The translations under genes and the position numbers were made by a program. Positions 8,604 to 18,856 of a stretch of DNA of 64,000 nucleotides are shown here, one piece after another (within the stretch, counting starts at the first letter, position 1; the number at the start of each line of letters is the position of its first letter). Source of the DNA: Mucilaginibacter auburnensis (GTDB lineage: Bacteria > Bacteroidota > Bacteroidia > Sphingobacteriales > Sphingobacteriaceae); NCBI RefSeq assembly GCF_002797815.1, contig NZ_PGFJ01000001.1, positions 310,001 through 374,000 of the forward strand, in the 5' to 3' direction. The notes beneath the pieces are model-generated. The model saw nothing but the letters and a program-made list of their open reading frames with translations, ran no database searches and was not told where the DNA came from.

Positions 8604-10412
8604 CTATTTCCAATTCGCGTTCTGTAACAGCATATTGTATTTTAAAATCTCAGAATTTGGAATAGGACCAAAGTACATGTAGTTTTGGTAAGCACGCGTT
8701 TCTACATTGTTAAGCGGAGTATAAACAGTTCCATTCACATCCATTCCTCTTACTGTTTCATTTAATTTGGTAAGATCAACCTTCCAACGACGGAGATCCC
8801 AGAAACGGAAGCTTTCGAAACTTAGTTCTAAGCGACGCTCGTTACGGATCAGCTCCCTCATTTTGCCTTGATCACCCTTAACTTCCTCTAAATAGGGGTC
8901 AGCTGATAAACCAAGCGCTCTTTTACGGATAGCCTTTATAACATCGTAAGCTGAATAACCCTGAGTACCAGCGCCTGTAGGACCATAAGCTTCATTAGCG
9001 GCTTCTGCATAGGCAAGGTACATTTCGGTGTAGCGCATGCGTGGGTTGTAGTGCGTTTTACCATTGGCTCCAACAGAGTTACGGTTAACATCCATACGCA
9101 GACGTTTTTTCATGTAATAGCCCGTGCGGGTAGAAAAACCGGGCCTTGCATTGATACCATCGTCAGAACCTGAAGCACTTCCGGTTCTGATTACAGTGTT
9201 GCTAACACCTGCGGTGGCGCCGTTATATATAATATATTTTGCAAACCTTGGGTCTCTGCCTACATAAGGAGCAGCAGCAGAATAACCTGAAGCAGCATTG
9301 TCAATTGGATATCCGTTAGCCATTGGGAAAGCATCAACCAAGTTTTGAGATGGATTCATGTAGCCCGCACCTGTTGTGTTTGCACCGTTTAGTGTAGGCG
9401 GGAAATGCTGGTTTTCCTGAGTAGCATCATTCGTTACAATGTTTTCTCTCCAAATGATCTCAGAAGGATTATTACCACTGGCCAAATTGTCAATTTCAGA
9501 TGCGTTAGCATAATAGGTAACGCCTGTTGCAGGCAGGGCATTTACGCCGCCTTTATAGTTAATTATTGCAGCGGCATTATTAGCAGCGTCTGCCCAGGTT
9601 GCCGGGTTAGCCGCGTTTTGAAAAGCCGGACTGGCCGCTAACAACGATGTTCTGGTTCTTATAACTTTAGCTATTAATCCGTTAAATAGCTGGCGGCCAT
9701 ACTGTCCCATTACACGGTTATAGGTATCAAAATTGCCTGTATACTTCTTAAACCTATCTGGTATCTGAGCATTGTTGGATATGTCGTTATATTCCAAAGG
9801 AAGGTTAACTTCTGCACTATCCAAATCTTTATAAATCTGTTTAACGCAGGCATCAAAGCTGGCGCGCGGCAAATTGAATGGCGCATTTATATCCTGGTAT
9901 TTTGTTACAATAGGCACACCCAGCAATTGTCCGTTACTTGCAATTCCGCCATGGTTACGCAATAAGTAGTACATAAAAAGCCCGCGCAAGCCATAAGCCT
10001 CGCCACGCATCCTCAAATTAAATAGCCTGGCTGCTTCCGGATCACTCGCCCATTTAACCTTGTTGGAGTTTTCAAGAAACAAGTTAAGGTATTGCATTGC
10101 CTCATAACTCTGGTTCCACACAGAAGCAGGATTATTTTGAGATGACCATGCGCCTGTTGCGAGTTCGGTATAGGCTCTTAAGTTTGCGTTTGTATTGTTT
10201 TGCTGGTTAGTTACCGCGTCGTCAGTAGCGTATTCAGAGTTATCGTAGTAACCCGGTATATTCCTATAAGCGGTAACCAAAAAACCCTGAGCAAAATTCA
10301 CGTCGGTATACATCTGGTCAAGAGACTTTAAATCCTCCGGCTCAGGGTTAAGGACTTTTTTACAGCCTGCAAAAAGCAACACTGCCAATCCAAGAAATAT
10401 GATCTTTTTCAT
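8604..10412 (-). CDS. SusD/RagB family nutrient-binding outer-membrane lipoprotein
   Basis: 602 residues with a lipoprotein signal (MKKIIFLGLAVLLFAGC, C17). The family pattern is clear: an N-terminal SusD-like region with TPR helices (VWNQSYEAMQYLNLFLENS; GEAYGLRGLFMYYLLRNHGG) and the C-terminal RagB/SusD signature RMRYTEMYLAYAEAANEAYG...IRNERRLELSFESFRFWDLRRW. It forms the lid of the SusCD transporter and captures ligand at the cell surface. It pairs with the SusC gene 23 bp upstream. It is the second of two SusD genes in this locus. Confidence 0.95.
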   Translation of the reverse strand: MKKIIFLGLAVLLFAGCKKVLNPEPEDLKSLDQMYTDVNFAQGFLVTAYRNIPGYYDNSEYATDDAVTNQQNNTNANLRAYTELATGAWSSQNNPASVWNQSYEAMQYLNLFLENSNKVKWASDPEAARLFNLRMRGEAYGLRGLFMYYLLRNHGGIASNGQLLGVPIVTKYQDINAPFNLPRASFDACVKQIYKDLDSAEVNLPLEYNDISNNAQIPDRFKKYTGNFDTYNRVMGQYGRQLFNGLIAKVIRTRTSLLAASPAFQNAANPATWADAANNAAAIINYKGGVNALPATGVTYYANASEIDNLASGNNPSEIIWRENIVTNDATQENQHFPPTLNGANTTGAGYMNPSQNLVDAFPMANGYPIDNAASGYSAAAPYVGRDPRFAKYIIYNGATAGVSNTVIRTGSASGSDDGINARPGFSTRTGYYMKKRLRMDVNRNSVGANGKTHYNPRMRYTEMYLAYAEAANEAYGPTGAGTQGYSAYDVIKAIRKRALGLSADPYLEEVKGDQGKMRELIRNERRLELSFESFRFWDLRRWKVDLTKLNETVRGMDVNGTVYTPLNNVETRAYQNYMYFGPIPNSEILKYNMLLQNANWK

Positions 10413-10435
10413 ATATTTTTAGCTGATAATCTTGA

Positions 10436-13285
10436 TTAAAAAGAACCTCTTACACCTATATTGAAAAAACGGGTTTGAGGTGCAGAACCTACGTTAGTTT
10501 CCATGAACTTACGTTCCTTTGATATAACAAGCAGGTTATCGCCTTGTACATAAACACTCAGGTTATGAACAAAAGATTTATTAAATAACTTGTCGTTAAA
10601 GTCGTAAGTAAACTGAACGCGGCTCAAGTTAAAGCGGTTTATATTGTACATCCAGAACGTTGAGTTTTGAAGGTTGTTACTTCCGCTTGTAGTGGTAAGA
10701 CGAGGATAGGTAGCTGTAGCTTTTGTAGCATCTGTCCAACGGCCCAATACAATATCAGAATACTTACCGTTACCGGCAACCCAATAATAAGGGTTGCTCT
10801 TATAACCAACTGCGCCGCTTACTCCTGACCCTAATACAAACATGGTTAAGCGTTTCCATTTAACCGTAAGATTTACTCCATAAGAAAATGGAGAAACGCC
10901 GGAACCGCTATGCCCTAAATTTACCTGGTCCTTGGCATCAATAACCCCGTCTTTGTTAACATCACGGTACTTTATGTCGCCGGGCATAACCGAAGTACCA
11001 CCAAATGTTTGTCTGGCAGAATTTGCTATATCTGCCTGACTTTGGAAAAACCCTTCGGCTATGTATCCAAAATTGGCATCAATAGGCAAGCCTGTTCTTG
11101 CCAAATATGGCTCTGCCGGCAGTTCATCCCTACGTAACACTTTAGAGTTAAACACCATACCTGTAACGCCCAATGAAAATTGCACCTCTCCAACCTTCTC
11201 ATTCAGGTTAACAGCAAAATCAAAACCTGTACGCTTTTCTTTATTGTAGTTTATCCACGGACGGAAATCACCAGAGCCTGCAAAATATGAAGGATAGATA
11301 GAAGTACCGCGGGCAAGCAAGCCATCGGTAATTTGCGAAAAGTAATTAAGGTCAAGCGTTATCTTGTTATTAAATAGCGCAGCATCTAATCCAACTGAGA
11401 ATTCGTTGCGTTGTACAAATGTTAAATTAGGGTTGTCTGCCTGGCCAACAAGTGTTGTGCGTCCGCCAGCTAAACCGTCGCGCCAGGTATAAAAACCGCC
11501 CAGCGTAGCGTTGTTGCTATAATAACCCTGATATAAAAATTGATCAACCGCGCCGGTTGTGCCCGGTCTTGTTCCGGTAACATCAAGATCTTGCTTAACC
11601 GAAGAATAAGAACTCCTTAGCTTCAAGTCGCTGATGAAAGGCAAATTATCTTTTATAAAATTTTCCTCGCTTATACGCCATCCGGCTGATACTGTTGGCG
11701 AGAACCCGTTACGTTTTCCAGGGGGCAATTTAGCTGAATGCAGTACCGCACCTGAGAAATCAAGATAATACCTTCTTTTATAATTGTAACCAGCCTGGAA
11801 ACCAAGATTAGTATTTTTTACGGGTTGGTAACCGCTACCGCCATCACTTGAAAACTGCGTTGTGTAACCCCAACCTAATAAAGCTGCATTAACATTGTGA
11901 TCATTATTAAATGTGCGGTCATATCCAAACTGAGCTTTTAAAGACACAGTTTGTGTATACGAAGATGTTCCTACAGACTCATTTGTTGAGTTTCTGTCAA
12001 CACCAAATTTTTGTAGATCGGTTATTATATCCTGACCATTCACTGTAGACCATGTTGGCCTATAAGTTGCATAAGGCAGTGAGTAAGATTCAGTATATAG
12101 CGAGGTATAATCTAAACTGGTGGTAGTTTTAAAGCTTAATCCTTGTAAAACCGCGCCCAAATCCGCATTAAAACCCAGGTTATACATAAATGTATTTGAC
12201 TTGGTTCTGTCATAACCGGCGGCCAGCATATCACTCAACACGTTGGTTTGATTGGTACTTTGACCACCAAGCAAATACTTTCCGTCAATAACATGGTTGC
12301 TATTTTTTACAATAGTTTGCAATGCTGGGTTGTTAGGATCCAACATGCTTATTGGAATAAGCGGCGAAAACTTATTGAAGTTTGGAGCAATTGTTGATGT
12401 GGCGCCCCAAAAATTGCCTTTTCCAACATAGCTATTGGCGCTAACGGCCGCAGCGTCAATAGTGGCACTTAACCTTTTACTAAGCTTAACATCCACATTC
12501 CCTCTGATGTTGAACTGCAAACTGTTATTATTTTTTTGTTCGCCGTATTTAAGCAGATCGTTATTATATGATAAGCCAAAATTGGTATAGTAACGCGCTG
12601 CTTCATTACCACCGGATACCTCCATGGTGACATCAGACTTGTTATAGAACTTTTTAAGGTAGTCAGAACCAAAAAAATCTATATCAGCATATCTGTAAGG
12701 GTTTGTACCGGCACGTGTAGCGTTAATCTCATCTGCTGTATAAGCCGGTGCAATACCGTCATTAGCTAACGCCTCGTTATAAAGCGTTTTATAATCGGCT
12801 GCGTTAAGATAGTTAGGGTACGATTTAGGCACATAAATACCTGTATTGGCACGTACATCAATCTGCAAAGGCTTTATACTGCCTCTTTTTGTGGTGATCA
12901 TCACCACGCCTTTAGCGGCGCTGCTTCCATAAAGTACCACTGCGCTTGCTCCTTTTAGTACGGAGATAGATTGTACTTCTGTCATGCGTATATCTGAAGC
13001 ACGACGCGGAATACCATCAACCAAAACAAGTGGCGCCTGGCCCCAAACGTTCCCGGTATAACCGGCAATAAAGCTTCCTAAATTGTCTAAGCTGTTTGTG
13101 CTGTAACTCTTTTTTAATATTTCAGTTATATCTACCGATGCGGCAGGTACGATCAGATCTTTTTTGGCAACCGTGCGAAACGCAACATTTACCAAACTGT
13201 CTGTTTTTTCTTGTGCATACGCTGTTGCAAACCCTGACAGCAAGACAATCAGTAGCGCGCAACAGTTCCTTATATTTTTTCTCAT
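10436..13285 (-). CDS. SusC/RagA TonB-dependent outer-membrane receptor, short form
   Basis: 949 residues with a signal peptide (1-25, ending ATAYAQ). A plug domain follows directly: PLVLVDGIPRRASDI, MTEVQSISVLKGASAVVLYG and GVVMITTKRG. Then comes the 22-strand barrel with SusC-type motifs such as GKRNGFSPTVSAGWRISEE and VMPGDIKYRDVNKDGVIDAKD, ending FFNIGVRGSF. Unlike its upstream paralogue it has neither the STN domain nor the carboxypeptidase-regulatory-like domain, so it should not signal to FecR and it lacks the usual SusC N-terminal extension. It imports an oligomeric ligand delivered by SusD, powered by TonB. It lies between two SusD genes with 19- and 23-bp spacers. Confidence 0.93.
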   Translation of the reverse strand: MRKNIRNCCALLIVLLSGFATAYAQEKTDSLVNVAFRTVAKKDLIVPAASVDITEILKKSYSTNSLDNLGSFIAGYTGNVWGQAPLVLVDGIPRRASDIRMTEVQSISVLKGASAVVLYGSSAAKGVVMITTKRGSIKPLQIDVRANTGIYVPKSYPNYLNAADYKTLYNEALANDGIAPAYTADEINATRAGTNPYRYADIDFFGSDYLKKFYNKSDVTMEVSGGNEAARYYTNFGLSYNNDLLKYGEQKNNNSLQFNIRGNVDVKLSKRLSATIDAAAVSANSYVGKGNFWGATSTIAPNFNKFSPLIPISMLDPNNPALQTIVKNSNHVIDGKYLLGGQSTNQTNVLSDMLAAGYDRTKSNTFMYNLGFNADLGAVLQGLSFKTTTSLDYTSLYTESYSLPYATYRPTWSTVNGQDIITDLQKFGVDRNSTNESVGTSSYTQTVSLKAQFGYDRTFNNDHNVNAALLGWGYTTQFSSDGGSGYQPVKNTNLGFQAGYNYKRRYYLDFSGAVLHSAKLPPGKRNGFSPTVSAGWRISEENFIKDNLPFISDLKLRSSYSSVKQDLDVTGTRPGTTGAVDQFLYQGYYSNNATLGGFYTWRDGLAGGRTTLVGQADNPNLTFVQRNEFSVGLDAALFNNKITLDLNYFSQITDGLLARGTSIYPSYFAGSGDFRPWINYNKEKRTGFDFAVNLNEKVGEVQFSLGVTGMVFNSKVLRRDELPAEPYLARTGLPIDANFGYIAEGFFQSQADIANSARQTFGGTSVMPGDIKYRDVNKDGVIDAKDQVNLGHSGSGVSPFSYGVNLTVKWKRLTMFVLGSGVSGAVGYKSNPYYWVAGNGKYSDIVLGRWTDATKATATYPRLTTTSGSNNLQNSTFWMYNINRFNLSRVQFTYDFNDKLFNKSFVHNLSVYVQGDNLLVISKERKFMETNVGSAPQTRFFNIGVRGSF

Positions 13286-13304
13286 TACTTTCTAGAATTT
13301 TTAG

Positions 13305-15191
13305 TTACCAACCCGGGTTTTGCTTAAACTCAGCATACATGTTTATGTCTGATTGCTGGAAAGGAAACCAATAATGGCGCTGAACCAGTGGTCTTTCTAA
13401 TAGTACTGTTTCTCTGAAATTATTCACCTTGGCATTCCGAGGGTCTGCATACACTTGAGCATTGGGAAGGCCCCTATCAAACTCAACAGCTTTTTTAAAT
13501 GTGTATGGGCGCTCTGTTAACAGCAGCCAACGGCGCAAATCTGTAAACCTATGACCTTCAAAAGCCAATTCAACTGCGCGCTCGCGTCTAACCTCACTTA
13601 AAAAGTCGGTAGTATTACCTAAAAATTTAGCAGCTACCGGAGCAACACCTGCTCTTTGACGCACTTTGTTAATTGCATCAACTGCTGATAAGGTGTAACC
13701 TGTGGCAATGCTTTGCGGCGTACCATATCCGGTTGCGGTAGCTTCGGCATACAGCAGATACACGTCTGATAAACGCATCAGGCTCAAGCAAAAAACATTA
13801 TTCTCTCTGTATCCGTCAAACTCATTCATCAGTTTAGCAACAATTTTTGAATTGAGATAACCGGTCCAAACCTTTTTATTGTCGTTAGCAGTTCTGAAAA
13901 GACCACCTGTGAACAAACTCGCATATTGCCTGTATTCGTTATTGCCTACAGCTCCGCCATTTTGCACACATTTTTCGCCATCAATCATAATGTCATTATA
14001 AAAGCGAGGGTCGCGATTTCTCCATGGATATGATGGATCGTAACCGCTTTCCGGATCTGCTTTTTCAGGATCAGCAATTGGCAAGCCATTGGCCATGCCA
14101 TAATAGTCAACATAATTAGCGGTAGGGTAAACTTTAATACCGGTTGAATGAATAACCAATGGGCGATAATCATTAACCTGATTCCAGCGGAAACGACCGG
14201 TCACGCCGGCAAGGTTCTCAAGTAAGATAGCCTCCTTTAAGCCCGGAACTTTACCACCGGTATTCCAGGTATTAAATATCTCACGGTATTGTGAAAATGG
14301 CGCTAATTCATACCTGCCAGTTGATTCAATAATTTGCAGAGCCTGAGCAAGTGCATCAGCACCTTTTTTGCAATATGCTGCATTATAAGCACTGCTACCT
14401 GTTGATGATCTGTTCATTAAGGGACTGCCGGCCCACAGGTAGTTTTTACCCATGTAAGCAAGAGCCATTATTTTGTTGATACGGGTATTGTTATTACCAA
14501 GGGTTACCTTACCAACTGTTGTTGCATCCCAATCAACGGGTAACAAATCAGCAGCTTTTTGCATATCTGCTCCAACTTTATCTGCACATGCCTGGTAGCT
14601 TAAACGAGGTAATTTAATAACCTGATCTGGAGGGTAAACCTGATCTATATATGGTACACCGCCCCAAATTTCCATTATGCAATGGTGATAAAACGCTCTG
14701 AAAAAATATAACTGACCAGCAATCAGGTTTTTTTCTTCGGTGGTTGCATCAGTCAATTTATCAAGATTTGCCAAACCCAAATTAGCCTTACGTATGCCAT
14801 ACCATGACAAACCCCAAAGCTGTCCTTTTGATGCGTTGTCGGCATTGCTGGCACCCCGTCCGTCGGTTCCAAACATATTATAATAAGTTGAGTTCCAGGC
14901 AGGATAGTTCCCCTGGTCAACCTGGTAAGACATTAACCGGGTTTCGCCAACTTCCCAAAACTCGTCTTCGCCCAGGTTCCAGCAATTATGCGCTTGATTA
15001 AGGCTTAACAACGGAAGACAGTTATACAACTCTTCGGTGAACCCTTGAAAGTTTACGAAGTTTTTATAAGGATCTGTTGGTAAAATATCGGCAAGCGGAG
15101 ACCGCTCCAGATATTTTTTGCAGGAATTAAGCGTGCCGGCACCCAACACAACCATAACAACCAACACAAATTTTTTCATGTAATTTTTCAT
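13305..15191 (-). CDS. SusD/RagB family nutrient-binding outer-membrane lipoprotein
   Basis: 628 residues. The lipoprotein signal ends LNSC (C24). M5 (MKKFVLVVMVVLGAG) could be the true start; M1 also fits. The SusD helices (GLSWYGIRKANLGLANLDKL; AGQLYFFRAFYHHCIMEIWGGVPY) and C-terminal signature (CLSLMRLSDVYLLYAEATATGYG ... RRERAVELAFEGHRFTDLRRW) are present. The C-terminus HYWFPFQQSDINMYAEFKQNPGW is the usual family ending. It partners the long SusC 11 bp upstream. Confidence 0.95.
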   Translation of the reverse strand: MKNYMKKFVLVVMVVLGAGTLNSCKKYLERSPLADILPTDPYKNFVNFQGFTEELYNCLPLLSLNQAHNCWNLGEDEFWEVGETRLMSYQVDQGNYPAWNSTYYNMFGTDGRGASNADNASKGQLWGLSWYGIRKANLGLANLDKLTDATTEEKNLIAGQLYFFRAFYHHCIMEIWGGVPYIDQVYPPDQVIKLPRLSYQACADKVGADMQKAADLLPVDWDATTVGKVTLGNNNTRINKIMALAYMGKNYLWAGSPLMNRSSTGSSAYNAAYCKKGADALAQALQIIESTGRYELAPFSQYREIFNTWNTGGKVPGLKEAILLENLAGVTGRFRWNQVNDYRPLVIHSTGIKVYPTANYVDYYGMANGLPIADPEKADPESGYDPSYPWRNRDPRFYNDIMIDGEKCVQNGGAVGNNEYRQYASLFTGGLFRTANDNKKVWTGYLNSKIVAKLMNEFDGYRENNVFCLSLMRLSDVYLLYAEATATGYGTPQSIATGYTLSAVDAINKVRQRAGVAPVAAKFLGNTTDFLSEVRRERAVELAFEGHRFTDLRRWLLLTERPYTFKKAVEFDRGLPNAQVYADPRNAKVNNFRETVLLERPLVQRHYWFPFQQSDINMYAEFKQNPGW

Positions 15192-15202
15192 TGCTAAATA
15201 GT

Positions 15203-18200
15203 TTATAATGTTAAATCAACACCTAAATTGAACCTACGTACTGTAGGATAAGCACCGTTAGACGGATCATTACCACCGGAAGCAAAGTTTGATTCGCGGT
15301 CATCAGGCATTTTCGTCCACAAAAGCAGGTTATTTCCGCTCACAAATATTCTGCAGCTTTTTAATCCTATGCTTTTAATAGCCTTAACCGGAAGCGCGTA
15401 ACCTATTTCAACGTTCTTTAAACGAACGTACGATCCATCGTAAGAGTAGCGCGTGCCAGACCCGCCTATGCCGTCAAGAACACTCCAGCGTGGTGGAGGT
15501 ACCTCGCCACCGCCATTTTGCAGATAATAAAATGGTCTTTCAACAAACATCACATTACTCTTTCCTTGAAAATCAGGGAAGTTGATAAAACGCGTAACGT
15601 TGTTTACTGCATAGAACTGGGCAAAAAAGCTGAAATTTTTCCAGTCAAAACCTATAGATGCATTGTAAGTGTTTTGAGGAGTACCAGTATAACCATAAGG
15701 CGCCTGGTCTTTAGCGTCAATCACACCATCTGCATTAAAATCAACTATGTTATAATCACCAGGTAGTTTATTTTGGTTATTGGCCGAGCGAACTGTACTT
15801 CCAAGCAGGTCATCCCAGCTTTTTAGGAAGCCATTATCAATATAACTACGGGTTTGTCCTATTGCATAACCCTGCTGCATTTGATATGCCGGGGTTAAAG
15901 CCGGGTCATCACGGAATACTGTTAAGTTGGTAGCATGCGTCATGGCTGTGTTTAGATACACACGCAAACCATTTGAAAACCTGTGGTTTAAGCGTAGTTC
16001 TATTTCGTAACCCTTACTCTTAACCTCGCCCAGGTTGGCATTTGGTACTAAGTTGCCATAACCAAAAAACGATGGTAGAGCACGTGAAGGGCCACCTATC
16101 ATGATCCTTGTCCTTCTGTCATTGAACACGTCTACACTACCAGCTATGTCGCCGTTAAAAAACCCAAAATCTACACCAACGTTACGTTTTTCTGCAGTTT
16201 CCCAGGAAATATTCGGGTTACCGATGGCGCCTTGTCTGTATATAGTATATGGCGTATTAGCCACCGGGCTGCCCATTTGCGTATTTCCGCCATATATATA
16301 CGAGTCGCGGAACAGCCACGGGTCACCTCCAACGTTGTCGTCTCCAATTCTTCCCCATGAACCCCTTAGTTTAAGCTGACTTACAAAAGTTAGCTTCTCC
16401 ATGAATTTCTCTTTGTTGATTGCCCAACCGGCTGACAAAGACGGAAAAAAAGCGAATCGATAATTAGGCCCGAATTTCTCAGATCCGTTATAAGCGCCGT
16501 TGGCCTCAAAAAGATACTTTTGTTTGTAATTATACGTTGTACGGAAAACCCAATCTTCGCGATATCGTGGAAAGCTTCCTCCGGTTGCATTACGCTGGCG
16601 TTGCAACACAGCCAAACCGGTTATGCTGTGATCGCCAAAGCTACGTGCATAATTTATATGAAACTGGTAGTTTATGTTTCTGTATATGCTGCCATTGGCT
16701 ACAGTACCACCAGCAGATGACCAGGCGATAGCATCATTAAAGTCAAATTGTGTACCTGTGTTTCTTGGTTGTTCGTATGATACAATACCGGTGCTTGGGT
16801 CTATATACATACGCTGAGCCGGATTAAACTGGTCATTTATACCACGGCCGTTCTCAGCAAAAGTATTGTCTAAAGAAAGGCTGGCCCTAACACTCAGTCC
16901 TTTGGTTACCATACTTAGTTCCTGCTGCAAAATAAAATCTGTTGTTAGCTGTGTTGTTGTACGTTTTTCAACGCCCGAATAAGCCAGCCAAAAAGCAGCA
17001 TTAGGCTGATCCTGAGTTGCCACAGGATAAAAACCGTAATATCCGCTTTGGTATATTGGTTTGAAAGAATCCGGTGCTGTACGATAAGCTGATGACCAGT
17101 AAGAGCCATCCCCATTAGCTAAACCGAAAGGAACCTGGCGCACGCCGTTTGAACCAAATAACTTGGTTGAAAATTTAGTAGTTTTAGTAAGATTGAAATC
17201 AAGGTTACTACGAACGTTAAACCTGTTATAACCAAATTGAGAGTTATACCCCCTGTTATTTTGAAAGGTCTTAAACAAATCTCCTTCCTGGGTTATGTCT
17301 ACTCCGGCAAAATAATTTACCAATTTTGAACCACCCGAAACATTTATAGAGTTATTATATGATTGAGCACTGCTTCTGAACAGTTCCTTTTCCCAGTCAA
17401 CATTTGGATAGCGATCAGCCTCGTAAGCATCAGCTGGATAGCGATACTTATCAATTCGCTGTTTGGGAGTATATCCAGACCACGTATTTATGTCGGCAAT
17501 AGACTCTCTCTCTATAATTTGGTTTTTTAACATCAATGCGTCGTACGAATCGTATTTCGCCGGTAATTTTGACGCGATCTTTGTAGTTGTATTTGATCGT
17601 ACGGTAATTTGGGCTTTGCCTTCAACACCACGCTTAGTAGTAATCAATATAACGCCATTGGCACCACGCACACCGTATACAGCTGTAGCCGACGCATCTT
17701 TAAGCACAGATACACTTTCTACAGAACCAATGTCTATGTTAGATATAGATCTTTCAACACCATCCACCAAAATTAATGGCGAGCTACTGTTCCATGAAGT
17801 TACACCACGAATTACGATCTGTGGATCCTCGCCGCCTGGCTGCCCGGAAGAAGCTGTGGTAATAACACCCGGCAAATTTCCTGTTAAGGCCATACCCAGG
17901 TTGGTAACACCACCTGTACGTTGGAGGTCTTTACCCATAGTTTGTGTTATAGCACCAACAACGCTTGCTTTTTTCTGCTCACCGTAACCAACCACCACAA
18001 CTTCATTAAGTCCTTGCTCTTCAACCTGTAGTTTTATGGTAAGGTTTAATTGATTGCTGCTAACAGTTACTTCCTGCGGTTTGTAACCAATAAAAGATAC
18101 AACCAATACAGATCCCGCCGGAGCGTTTATTGAAAAGCGGCCATTTTGATCACTGGCTACAGCTACATCTGTACCTTTTATTTTAATGGTGGCACCAGTA

Positions 18201-18652
18201 ACCGGCTCGCCTTTTTCATCAAGTACTTGACCGCCCACCAAAAATCGGGGCGCAGTTGAAACAATTTCCTTGTTTTCAACTTCTTTTATAACAATTATCT
18301 TGTTAACGATACTGAACGTAACAGGTTGATCTGCCAACAAATTTTTAAGGGCGTTCTCAATGCTGACGTTCTTAACATCAACCGTAACGGGCTTTGTTTT
18401 CTTTAACAATGCGTCTGGGTAAACAAACGTATAGTTAGTTTGACTCTTGATTTTAGTAAACACTGCTGCCAGGGATGCATCCTTCTCTGATAAGGTTACC
18501 CTTTGAGCGAAACTGTTCGCTATTGATTGTGAATAAAAAAACAGGAGAAAAATGACGGTTAACTTCATAGCTATTACTTTCTTATTTAAAGAGAAAGTCG
18601 ATAAAGAAAACCGCCCTTTTCTGCCTTTAAAAAAGATAAAAATTAAATGCAT
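15203..18652 (-). CDS. SusC/RagA TonB-dependent receptor with STN signalling domain
   Basis: 1149 residues. The long leader contains the signal segment MKLTVIFLLFFYSQSIANSFAQ starting at M29, so the start could be 18568. Domains: STN (52-123, VTLSEKDASLAAVFTKIKSQ ... IVNKIIVIKE), carboxypeptidase-regulatory-like (137-209, LVGGQVLDEKGEPVTGATIKIKG), TonB box region LNEVVVVGYGEQKK (215-228), plug (ILVDGVERSISNIDIGSVE; VYGVRGANGVILITTKRG), then the barrel ending FNLGVDLTL. The STN domain contacts periplasmic FecR, so ligand uptake here should release the ECF sigma factor encoded upstream. It heads the transport genes, 204 bp after fecR, leaving room for the sigma-dependent promoter. Confidence 0.96.
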   Translation of the reverse strand: MHLIFIFFKGRKGRFSLSTFSLNKKVIAMKLTVIFLLFFYSQSIANSFAQRVTLSEKDASLAAVFTKIKSQTNYTFVYPDALLKKTKPVTVDVKNVSIENALKNLLADQPVTFSIVNKIIVIKEVENKEIVSTAPRFLVGGQVLDEKGEPVTGATIKIKGTDVAVASDQNGRFSINAPAGSVLVVSFIGYKPQEVTVSSNQLNLTIKLQVEEQGLNEVVVVGYGEQKKASVVGAITQTMGKDLQRTGGVTNLGMALTGNLPGVITTASSGQPGGEDPQIVIRGVTSWNSSSPLILVDGVERSISNIDIGSVESVSVLKDASATAVYGVRGANGVILITTKRGVEGKAQITVRSNTTTKIASKLPAKYDSYDALMLKNQIIERESIADINTWSGYTPKQRIDKYRYPADAYEADRYPNVDWEKELFRSSAQSYNNSINVSGGSKLVNYFAGVDITQEGDLFKTFQNNRGYNSQFGYNRFNVRSNLDFNLTKTTKFSTKLFGSNGVRQVPFGLANGDGSYWSSAYRTAPDSFKPIYQSGYYGFYPVATQDQPNAAFWLAYSGVEKRTTTQLTTDFILQQELSMVTKGLSVRASLSLDNTFAENGRGINDQFNPAQRMYIDPSTGIVSYEQPRNTGTQFDFNDAIAWSSAGGTVANGSIYRNINYQFHINYARSFGDHSITGLAVLQRQRNATGGSFPRYREDWVFRTTYNYKQKYLFEANGAYNGSEKFGPNYRFAFFPSLSAGWAINKEKFMEKLTFVSQLKLRGSWGRIGDDNVGGDPWLFRDSYIYGGNTQMGSPVANTPYTIYRQGAIGNPNISWETAEKRNVGVDFGFFNGDIAGSVDVFNDRRTRIMIGGPSRALPSFFGYGNLVPNANLGEVKSKGYEIELRLNHRFSNGLRVYLNTAMTHATNLTVFRDDPALTPAYQMQQGYAIGQTRSYIDNGFLKSWDDLLGSTVRSANNQNKLPGDYNIVDFNADGVIDAKDQAPYGYTGTPQNTYNASIGFDWKNFSFFAQFYAVNNVTRFINFPDFQGKSNVMFVERPFYYLQNGGGEVPPPRWSVLDGIGGSGTRYSYDGSYVRLKNVEIGYALPVKAIKSIGLKSCRIFVSGNNLLLWTKMPDDRESNFASGGNDPSNGAYPTVRRFNLGVDLTL

Positions 18653-18714
18653 AATTTTACACGGGTTTAGTTTGAAAATTGGTATGACAATGCTTGATTA
18701 TTAAACCTTAATAC

Positions 18715-18747
18715 GCCGGGAGTGCTGGTAACGCTTCCGGCTTTTTT
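18715..18747 (+). other. stable hairpin followed by T-run in the SusC leader
   Basis: GCCGGGAGTG (18715-18724) pairs with CGCTTCCGGC (18732-18741), 10 bp with two wobble pairs, and is followed on + by TTTTTT. It would terminate a + strand transcript, but no + gene lies upstream. On the minus strand it lies in the leader of the SusC operon and may affect its mRNA. Confidence 0.45.
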
Positions 18748-18856
18748 GGCTCAATAAACCTACCCCGTCCCCAAACTATTTGGAAACAGCATAGCGGTTA
18801 ATGTTTTACTTTTTAGCCTTTGGTTATAATTGGTTTTATGTTGTGTTATTAATTGG